Of a stretch of DNA of 12,195 nt, positions 1-5,549 are shown piece after piece (the first letter of the stretch is position 1; every line of letters begins with the position of its first letter). The position numbers were made by a program, and so were the translations under genes. Where the stretch lies: NCBI GenBank assembly GCA_049296695.1, contig JBAQSX010000189.1:1-12195 (forward strand), given 5' to 3'. The stretch is from UBA10906 sp049296695. GTDB taxonomy: Bacteria > Pseudomonadota > Gammaproteobacteria > Methylococcales > Methylomonadaceae. A model generated the notes under the pieces. The model worked only from the letters and a program-made list of their open reading frames with translations. It did no database searches and was not told the origin of the DNA.

Positions 1-26
1 GGAATACAAACCTAGGTTTGTATTCC
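1..26. repeat. Perfect 26-bp palindrome downstream of the P450 gene
   Basis: The first 26 bases are identical to their own reverse complement, centred on CCTAGG, with arms GGAATACAAA and TTTGTATTCC. As RNA it would fold into an 11-bp stem with a CTAG loop. It lies 26 bp beyond the stop of the last gene of the minus-strand operon, so it could serve as a terminator or 3' mRNA-stabilising hairpin. The sequence beyond it is outside the window, so a following U-run cannot be checked. Its perfect symmetry also fits a dispersed intergenic palindromic repeat. Confidence 0.75.
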
Positions 27-52
27 AATATAATAAAGGATTGCAAGTTATA

Positions 53-1246
53 TTAACAACGAATAGGCAAGGATTGTAAACTACGAAAAAAGGTAATCCG
101 ATTCCATTGATGAGCAGAGTTACCTAAACTAATATTGGGTAATTGTAATAATATTTCTTTAAAAGCAATTCTCGCCTCAGCTCGCGCTAAAAAATTCCCT
201 AAACAGGCATGAGTCCCTAAACCAAAAGCTAAATGCGGATTGGGATTACGCGTAATATCAAAACTATTAGGATTTTTAAAATAAGCGTAGTCACGGTTTG
301 CCGCACCAATCAACCCTGCAATTTGCTGACCTGCCTCAATAGTGTGACTATTAATTTTAATAGGTGCAGTCGTCATCCGAAAAGTAGTACGTTGCGCGGG
401 ACTCTCAAAACGTAATATCTCTTCAATAGCTGTATTGATATATTCGGGCTGGCTTTTAAGTAAAGCAAACTGCTCTGGATGTTGTAATAATGTTAATAAA
501 CCATTACCCAAAAGATTTACCGTTGTTTCATGACCTGCAATTAATAAAATAATTAACATGCTGAGCATTTCATTATAATTTAAATGCTTATGGTCTTCGT
601 GCGCTTGAATTAAATGACTAATTAAATTATCACTAGGATTTTGCTGGTAGTGCTTAATTAAATAATTAAAATAATCAGTGATTTCCGCTAAAGCCTGTGC
701 TTGTTTTTTAAAATCATCGCTAGTTGCCAATATTGAATCAAAACCTAAGCGAATATCAGCAGACCACGTTTGAATTTTATGATAATCACTTTGTGCAATA
801 CCAATTAAATCAGAAATCACCGTAATAGGAAAAGCTTGAGCAAAGGCACTTATGAAATCCACTTCACCCTGTTCACGCATACTATCAATTAATTGCTTTG
901 CTAAGTATTCTAATTTTGGCTCTAAAGTTTTAATTCTTTTTGCTGTAAAAGCGTCTTTAACCGTATTGCGTAAACGGCTGTGAATAGCGGTATCTTGATT
1001 TAATAAATGTAAATCTAAAATAGAGTGTTGTTTATTTAAACGTACCTTGCCAATTTGTTTAGATACTGCTTGCGTTTCTTTAAAAATGCTAAGCACATCA
1101 TCATAACGACTAAATAACCATATTCCTGAAGTATTGATTTGATGATTAAGTGGCAAGAAATAAGGCGTATCACTTGCTAATAATGCTTGATAAGTAGCAT
1201 AGGGGTTATTGATAAATTCAGCATGACTAAAGTCTAAAGTATTCAT
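53..1246 (-). CDS. Cytochrome P450 (bacterial class I, soluble)
   Basis: This 397-residue protein has the length and motifs of a soluble bacterial P450 monooxygenase, which inserts one oxygen atom from O2 into an organic substrate using electrons from a ferredoxin. Visible motifs, in order, are the I-helix oxygen-activation motif AGHETT (237-242), the K-helix ExxR (E276, R279), and the heme-binding loop FGLGTHACLG (341-350) with Cys348 as the axial thiolate ligand. No transmembrane anchor is present, so it should be cytosolic. No ferredoxin or ferredoxin reductase gene lies nearby, so redox partners must be encoded elsewhere. It is the last gene of a tight minus-strand run, starting 17 bp after the hotdog-like gene. 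The ATG has no clear Shine-Dalgarno sequence, as for the two genes before it, which suggests translation depends on the operon. The family is certain. The substrate cannot be read from the sequence, but the neighbours (deiminase, ATP-grasp ligase, possible thioesterase) suggest tailoring of a small amide- or acyl-type metabolite. Confidence 0.96.
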   Translation of the reverse strand: MNTLDFSHAEFINNPYATYQALLASDTPYFLPLNHQINTSGIWLFSRYDDVLSIFKETQAVSKQIGKVRLNKQHSILDLHLLNQDTAIHSRLRNTVKDAFTAKRIKTLEPKLEYLAKQLIDSMREQGEVDFISAFAQAFPITVISDLIGIAQSDYHKIQTWSADIRLGFDSILATSDDFKKQAQALAEITDYFNYLIKHYQQNPSDNLISHLIQAHEDHKHLNYNEMLSMLIILLIAGHETTVNLLGNGLLTLLQHPEQFALLKSQPEYINTAIEEILRFESPAQRTTFRMTTAPIKINSHTIEAGQQIAGLIGAANRDYAYFKNPNSFDITRNPNPHLAFGLGTHACLGNFLARAEARIAFKEILLQLPNISLGNSAHQWNRITFFRSLQSLPIRC

Positions 1247-1263
1247 AGTGGCTCGTGGGTGAT

Positions 1264-1728
1264 TTAAGATAAAAAGCCTTTTAATCTGGCTTCAAATAAA
1301 CCGCCTTGATTATCGGTTATTTTTGATTGGGTAATGGCTAGTATATTCTCACCTCTTTTTTTAATAGAGGCTACCTCCATATTAACAAAAATAGCCTCAG
1401 GATTACGAATCGCGTATTTACTCACTATTTGACTTTCTACCATCCAACCTTCACGCGTTTTTTTATTATAACCCGCCCATACATGTGCATAAATAATAGT
1501 TAATTGCGATAAAAACTCTAAAGTAGAAAATATAGTTAAATGAAATCCAGCCTCATCGGTAGCAGAAGTATAATAAGAAGACATTTTTAATCGCGCTGTT
1601 AATTGTTTACCTTTAATAGTAATGGCGACAATTTCCCAGTTTTCTTGTTTTCTACCTTCATTTAAATAAACCGAAGATAACTGCGTAATTTCTTCATGGC
1701 TGAGCGTTTTTTCAATGGCTGAATTCAT
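1264..1728 (-). CDS. Small hotdog-like protein, possibly FcoT-type acyl thioesterase
   Basis: The 154-residue protein has no signal peptide or membrane segment. Its layout suggests a single hotdog domain: a mixed N-terminal strand region (about 30-58), then a Gly-Phe-His followed by a long hydrophobic helix (about 61-86, containing FLSQLTIIYAHVWAGY), then alternating strands (97-153). An N/S-Q-x-x-x-Y helix after a G-(F)-H-F/L segment recalls the FcoT family, whose founding member Rv0098 of Mycobacterium tuberculosis hydrolyses or handles long-chain acyl-CoA for isonitrile lipopeptide synthesis. That resemblance is from memory of the family pattern and is weak at the residue level, so the call is tentative; a non-catalytic hotdog protein is equally possible. 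It starts 19 bp after the ATP-grasp gene and ends 17 bp before the P450 gene, so it is almost certainly cotranscribed with both. An acyl-thioester or dehydratase-type role in a common pathway is inference. Confidence 0.5.
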   Translation of the reverse strand: MNSAIEKTLSHEEITQLSSVYLNEGRKQENWEIVAITIKGKQLTARLKMSSYYTSATDEAGFHLTIFSTLEFLSQLTIIYAHVWAGYNKKTREGWMVESQIVSKYAIRNPEAIFVNMEVASIKKRGENILAITQSKITDNQGGLFEARLKGFLS

Positions 1729-1747
1729 AAGATTAATTCATAAAGGC

Positions 1748-3097
1748 TTAATTAAAATTAGCAGTTTTTAGGCTTATTAAATGCTGAAAAGTGCTAATAT
1801 GTTTATCGAGAACATCTTTTAAATGTGGAAAAGCCACAGGGTCTAAAGAACGAAAAGATGACAACATAGTGGCATTGGCTTCAAATAAAACAAACTCACC
1901 GTTTTGGGTTAAATTAAAATCAACGCCAAAATAATCAAGCCCTATAATTTTTTTCAATTCCAACACGATTCTTTTAATAAAACCTTGATGATAATCATAG
2001 CCATTGATAACAAAGTCTTTTTCTTCTTCATTTAAATGCGGATTATTACCCATAACGGTGATTCTAACAGGATTGTGTACATTCCATTGATCACCCACAG
2101 TCAAATGATTTAAAACTATTTCATCCCCTATACACCAGCAACGGTATTTTCTATAAAAACCATCTTTAGATTGAAACTCGTAGTATTCCGATAAATAATA
2201 ATGAGCTGTTTTAAAGGTGTAATTAACAGCCTCAGTTTCATTGCGCAATAAAACAAAACCGTCACCGTTTTGCGTTCCTACGGGACGAATTAATACAGGA
2301 TAATGCAAGGAATGCTCAGTAATAGCAAGCACTAAGGCATCAGCTTGGCTAGTATTTAAAGCGAGTTTAATGGTTTTGGGTACAATTAAGTTTTCTATAG
2401 CGTGGCTGTGTTGTGCAATATAATCACGCGTGCTTAATATACTGTGTTTGGGATGATTAATAACAGGCTTATTACTATCGGTTAATAATTGCTGTAATTG
2501 CAATAACTGTTCATAATAAAGATCGCTATCAGAAACAGTATTAATAATACAATCAAATAAGGCAATATCTTGACTGTTAATCCCTTCAACAAATAACAGC
2601 GCGACACTGTACTGGGGGGATTTTAATAAATGCTGTACTTCAGTTAAGCCATTGGCAATACTAAAACCACCGTCATTAAAACTAATATTGTCTGAGCCTA
2701 AGCTGACTAATACCCCAATTTTTATAGCGGGTTCAATAGTGGCTAATTGATAAGGAAAAATTGGATTGGTGGTAACAAAATTTCTAAATTGAACAGTCGC
2801 CTCTTCTGCACCTAATAATTGTTGTTTTAGGGCGGCATGACTTAAATGCACACTCCAATTTTTGGGATTTAATTCTGCTAACCAAGTAAAAAGTTCTTGA
2901 GCTACATTAAAACGCTTGGCTTTAAAAGCTTTCCAGCCTTGCTGATATAGAGTTTGCGATAAAAGCGGTTTATTATCGTCTTGAACTTGTGAATTTAGCT
3001 GATTTTTAATTGATACAACTTGTTTAAAATCATTTTTTTCAATTGCAGTTTCAATAAATTCAATCCATGCTTTTATTGATAAAGGTGATGTAGTCAT
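1748..3097 (-). CDS. ATP-grasp ligase with N-terminal TPR-like helices
   Basis: The protein has 449 residues from the ATG at 3097. An N-terminal helical region (about 5-115) contains a TPR-like pair (QGWKAFKAKRFNVAQELF then LAELNPKNW). From about 125 onward it has an ATP-grasp fold: a pre-ATP-grasp strand (IGVLVSLGSD), the NHP segment near 214 of the linker, the nucleotide-binding YPVLIRPVGTQNGDG loop (about 266-280), and the metal-binding end FGVDFNL with FEAN (Asp393, Glu406, Asn408). Such RimK/glutathione-synthetase-like enzymes activate a carboxylate as an acyl phosphate and join it to an amine, so an amide-forming step is the likely chemistry; the substrate is unknown. Start choice: an in-frame TTG at 3127 would add ten residues and has AGGGG 7 nt upstream, but both elements lie inside the hairpin at 3120-3139. 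I prefer the ATG because it gives a normal N-terminus, and the two downstream genes of the operon also lack strong ribosome binding sites. It is the second gene of the four-gene run. Confidence 0.85.
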   Translation of the reverse strand: MTTSPLSIKAWIEFIETAIEKNDFKQVVSIKNQLNSQVQDDNKPLLSQTLYQQGWKAFKAKRFNVAQELFTWLAELNPKNWSVHLSHAALKQQLLGAEEATVQFRNFVTTNPIFPYQLATIEPAIKIGVLVSLGSDNISFNDGGFSIANGLTEVQHLLKSPQYSVALLFVEGINSQDIALFDCIINTVSDSDLYYEQLLQLQQLLTDSNKPVINHPKHSILSTRDYIAQHSHAIENLIVPKTIKLALNTSQADALVLAITEHSLHYPVLIRPVGTQNGDGFVLLRNETEAVNYTFKTAHYYLSEYYEFQSKDGFYRKYRCWCIGDEIVLNHLTVGDQWNVHNPVRITVMGNNPHLNEEEKDFVINGYDYHQGFIKRIVLELKKIIGLDYFGVDFNLTQNGEFVLFEANATMLSSFRSLDPVAFPHLKDVLDKHISTFQHLISLKTANFN

Positions 3098-3119
3098 GGT
3101 TTTTATAATGTGAAGATGT

Positions 3120-3139
3120 AGGGGCAATAGTTTGCCCCT
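3120..3139. repeat. Intercistronic perfect hairpin between deiminase and ATP-grasp genes
   Basis: AGGGGCAA and TTGCCCCT form an 8-bp perfect stem around a 4-base loop. It sits between the stop of the agmatine deiminase gene (3154) and the ATG of the ATP-grasp gene (3097). On the minus strand no U-run follows, so it is not a typical terminator; differential mRNA stability or translation control are the likelier roles. If translation of the ligase began at the TTG at 3127, both the AGGGG ribosome binding site and the start codon would be buried in the stem. It may also belong to a dispersed intergenic palindrome family. Confidence 0.7.
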
Positions 3140-3153
3140 GTTATTAGAATAAA

Positions 3154-4188
3154 CTAGGCTAATGCCGCTTTAGGAAACTGCATAGTCATACAATGCAAAC
3201 TACCGTATTGATGCACAATAGGACGGCAAGGCGTGGCAATAATATCACGTTCAGGGAAAACCGCTTTTAATCGCTCTAAAGCCAGCGCGTCATTGGCATC
3301 GTCATAGACAGGCACTAATACTGCATTATTAATAATTAAGAAATTAGAATAATTAGCAGGTAATTGAATACCGTCTGGATCATAAATGGTTTTAGGTAAT
3401 GGCAGTGGGATTAATTGATAGGGTTCATTATTAACAGTACGCAAAGCTTGTAATTGCGCCTGCATATTTTTTAAGCTGTCATAATGGGCATTAGTTTCAT
3501 CATCACAAGCAGTATAAGCAATAGTATTAGCGGTGCAAAAGCGCGCTAAAGTATCAATATGCGCGTCAGTATCATCACCTGTTAAGTTTTCTTGGTCTAG
3601 CCATAAAATGCGTTTAATACCAAAATAATCCTGCAACTGCTCAGTAATCTGCTCTTGAGTTAAAGTGTTATTACGATTTGGATTTAATAAACATTGTTTG
3701 GTGGTCAGCAAGGTATCAATACCGTCACTTTCTAAACTGCCGCCTTCTAAAATAAAATCTATATCGCTGTAGCGGCTTTGAGAAAATAGTTTATGTTTTA
3801 ATAAACGACTATTTAAAGCGTTATCATTGGCGTGTGGATATTTTTCACCCCAACCATTAAAAGTGAAATTTAATAAACGATAGTGTTCATTATCTTCAAC
3901 CGTTAAAAATACAGTATCACGCACCCAAATATCATCGACTTGCGCTTGAATAAAATGGATTTTACCAATACCTGTTTTTTCATTTTGTGCTAATAGGCTT
4001 TCAATATGGTTTAAATGCGCCTCATCACGATAAACAATAATTAAGTCTTGATAATGACTGATGGTTTTAGCAATAAAACAATAGGATTGTTCAACGGCGG
4101 ATAAATTTTGTGAAAAATCACCCGTGTGATGTGGCCATGCGATTAATACCGCGCTTTGTAATTCCCATTCGGCTGGAAAGCGTCTCAT
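3154..4188 (-). CDS. aguA: Agmatine deiminase / peptidyl-arginine deiminase family enzyme
   Basis: The 344-residue protein belongs to the guanidine-modifying PAD_porph/AguA family. AguA hydrolyses agmatine to N-carbamoylputrescine and ammonia in polyamine synthesis. Seen in order: DDIWVRD (85-91) carrying the substrate-binding Asp and Arg, EGGSLESDG (148-156), a GDDTDAHID block (204-212) with the catalytic His210-x-Asp212 pair, and GSLHCMT (329-335) with the nucleophile Cys333. Length and spacing match agmatine deiminases. Two places differ from the usual pattern: after WxRD the typical G-P is T-V, and GGxHC is GSLHC. The ATG at 4188 is preceded by AGGAAAA, a good ribosome binding site, and there is no alternative start worth considering. 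The normal partner AguB (N-carbamoylputrescine amidohydrolase) is not next to it; instead the gene heads a run with an ATP-grasp ligase, a hotdog-like protein and a P450. It may therefore supply an amine or ureido building block to that pathway rather than general putrescine. The family is sure; agmatine as substrate is likely but not proven. Confidence 0.88.
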   Translation of the reverse strand: MRRFPAEWELQSAVLIAWPHHTGDFSQNLSAVEQSYCFIAKTISHYQDLIIVYRDEAHLNHIESLLAQNEKTGIGKIHFIQAQVDDIWVRDTVFLTVEDNEHYRLLNFTFNGWGEKYPHANDNALNSRLLKHKLFSQSRYSDIDFILEGGSLESDGIDTLLTTKQCLLNPNRNNTLTQEQITEQLQDYFGIKRILWLDQENLTGDDTDAHIDTLARFCTANTIAYTACDDETNAHYDSLKNMQAQLQALRTVNNEPYQLIPLPLPKTIYDPDGIQLPANYSNFLIINNAVLVPVYDDANDALALERLKAVFPERDIIATPCRPIVHQYGSLHCMTMQFPKAALA

Positions 4189-4247
4189 TATTTTTTTCCT
4201 GTGTGGTGGTTTTTAAAGTTAAAAATATAAATAGATTAAGTGTTAAT

Positions 4248-4276
4248 TATGTAATTTAAAGTTGCTTAATTATCAA
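4248..4276 (-). promoter_or_regulatory. Possible promoter of the deiminase-P450 operon
   Basis: In the 153-bp AT-rich gap between the short Rpn-like gene and the deiminase gene, the minus strand has TTGATA (4276-4271), 17 bp, then TACATA (4253-4248). The -35 element is good and the -10 element is poor. The region is so AT-rich that chance matches are expected. The gap and the strong ribosome binding site of the deiminase gene make a promoter somewhere here likely, but the exact element is a guess. Confidence 0.25.
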
Positions 4277-4341
4277 AAAGATTGAGATTTTAATATGAGT
4301 CTTTTACATTACGAATGTGCGTAAATAATGGAACATCTCTG

Positions 4342-4632
4342 TCAATGTGACAGTGTTTCTTTTGTTAATCCTGTAACTTCCATAACAGTTTGAATATCTA
4401 AATTCATGGCTAATAATTTTTTAGCAACGTCTAACGTATATTCTAACCTAGCATCGTTATAAGCAGTATCAATGACGTTAATAAAATCCCGATAAGGTTT
4501 TAAAGCCATTGCGCGTGCATATTCACTTTCATATTCCTGCTCTGCTAATTTATTTAGTTTTAAAAGTGTATCTTCATATATATCGCTTATATTCTCATTA
4601 CTCAATGATTGAGAAAAAGCTTTATCGGTCAT
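4342..4632 (-). CDS. Stand-alone Rpn C-terminal module, possible RpnS-like inhibitor
   Basis: This 96-residue protein lacks any nuclease domain. From about residue 24 to the end it matches the C-terminal region (about 206-290) of the full-length Rpn protein encoded just upstream: both contain KLA...YE, a shared YRDFINV-x-DTA block, and a final helical module (AKKLLAMNLDI...VMEVTGLT against AKTMLERGFDI...IIEITKLT). It also shares the first four residues, MTDK, with that protein, so it looks like a duplicated copy with the catalytic domain deleted, lacking the GIEEG linker repeat as well. The start lies 2 bp after the stop of the full-length gene, implying translational coupling. In E. coli rpn genes, short C-terminal products from internal starts bind and block the full-length nuclease; by analogy this separate gene may encode an antitoxin-like inhibitor (inference). 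The alternative is a decaying duplicate. Its clean, uninterrupted frame argues mildly for function. Confidence 0.7.
   Translation of the reverse strand: MTDKAFSQSLSNENISDIYEDTLLKLNKLAEQEYESEYARAMALKPYRDFINVIDTAYNDARLEYTLDVAKKLLAMNLDIQTVMEVTGLTKETLSH
4475..4495 (-). repeat. Direct repeat copy A (short Rpn gene)
   Basis: A 21-base stretch here is identical to 4828-4848, offset by 353 bp. It encodes the YRDFINV block shared by the short and full-length Rpn-like proteins. Similarity continues imperfectly on both sides. The exact DNA identity supports a tandem partial duplication or later gene conversion between the two genes. Confidence 0.85.
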
Positions 4633-4634
4633 TT

Positions 4635-5531
4635 TTAATTATCTCTACAATTTAATATTTTCTGAAAAATAATTGCTTCTGTCAGTTTTGTAATCTCAAT
4701 AATCATTTTAATATCAAAACCCCTTTCTAGCATGGTTTTAGCTGTTTCAAGCTTTTGTAAAAACTTACCTTCTTCTATACCTTCTTCTATGCCCTCATTT
4801 TTAGCTTCTTTTTTTGCGGTATCCATAACGTTAATAAAATCCCGATAATACTTCAAACTCAGTTCATAAGCATGACGGTCTTCATAACTCATATTTGCCA
4901 GTTTGGCTAAATCAAAAGCTCCTTCAATAATATCGCCTTGAAATTGATTGGGAATAGCATCAAAACTGACTAATTCTCTTAAAAAATAAAGCCACCATTC
5001 TAAGTGATTTGCTAATTCAGATTGTTGTTTTTTAAATTTAGTCATTTCAATATAAATGAAATTTAATTTCTTAAACATCACTTGCCCACTATAAATATCG
5101 GTAATTTGTCCAAAATGTAAATAATTATCATCAGGAAAACTTGCCAAAGAAAAATCTAAAATCCCAATAAAATAAATAGGCGTTAAGGCAAAATCCCACT
5201 TACCTTTTTTAGCTTGGTCTTGAATTAAAAAACTACTGTAATAAATAGCGCGGTCTTGAAAATGGGTTTGTTTGGCGCGTTGTAACTCTACAATAAATTC
5301 ATTATTTTTTTCATCACAACAATAAATATCAAACACGCAGCGTCTATCTTCTTCAACTAAACCCAGTTTTTCAATATTTTTAAATTCTAAGGCAACTATT
5401 TTATCTGTAATGGGTAATAAATCATTTAAAAAACTGATTAAAAATGGCTTGCTTTCTTGACTGCCAAATATTTTTTTAAAACCAAAATCAGTAAAAGGAT
5501 TAATAAATATACCCTGTGATTTATCTGTCAT
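4635..5531 (-). CDS. Rpn family recombination-promoting nuclease (PD-(D/E)XK)
   Basis: This 298-residue protein opens with the family hallmark INPFTDFGFKKIFG (10-23). The PD-(D/E)XK core is visible as Asp68 (VFDIYC) and the ExQ motif Glu82-Leu-Gln84 (VELQRAKQ), followed by the helical second half. Rpn proteins are metal-dependent DNA endonucleases, earlier annotated as putative transposases; some act in anti-phage defence or promote recombination. The C-terminus has the acidic GIEEGIEEGK repeat (247-256) common in this family, then a helical module repeated in the next gene. GAGGAT lies just upstream of the ATG, a good ribosome binding site. The gene begins 18 bp after the recN stop and ends 2 bp before the 96-aa partner, so the three genes probably share a transcript. 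An in-frame ATG at residue 214 (position 4892) could give an 85-residue C-terminal form, but no well-spaced ribosome binding site precedes it. The family is confident; the biological role is not. Confidence 0.9.
   Translation of the reverse strand: MTDKSQGIFINPFTDFGFKKIFGSQESKPFLISFLNDLLPITDKIVALEFKNIEKLGLVEEDRRCVFDIYCCDEKNNEFIVELQRAKQTHFQDRAIYYSSFLIQDQAKKGKWDFALTPIYFIGILDFSLASFPDDNYLHFGQITDIYSGQVMFKKLNFIYIEMTKFKKQQSELANHLEWWLYFLRELVSFDAIPNQFQGDIIEGAFDLAKLANMSYEDRHAYELSLKYYRDFINVMDTAKKEAKNEGIEEGIEEGKFLQKLETAKTMLERGFDIKMIIEITKLTEAIIFQKILNCRDN
4828..4848 (-). repeat. Direct repeat copy B (full-length Rpn gene)
   Basis: Identical over 21 bases to 4475-4495, and lying within the codons for residues 229-234 of the full-length Rpn protein. 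It marks the homology between the nuclease gene and its short downstream relative. Confidence 0.85.
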
Positions 5532-5549
5532 GTTTTTATCCTCAAAAAA

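Noticed and set aside
4339..4353. CTGTCA/TGACAG hairpin at the stop codon of the short Rpn-like gene, as a terminator
   Set aside because: The stem is 6 bp, overlaps coding sequence and has no U-run on the minus strand.
4635..5531. Rpn gene as a transposase of an insertion sequence
   Set aside because: Although the family was once annotated as putative transposase, there are no terminal inverted repeats or target-site duplications around it.
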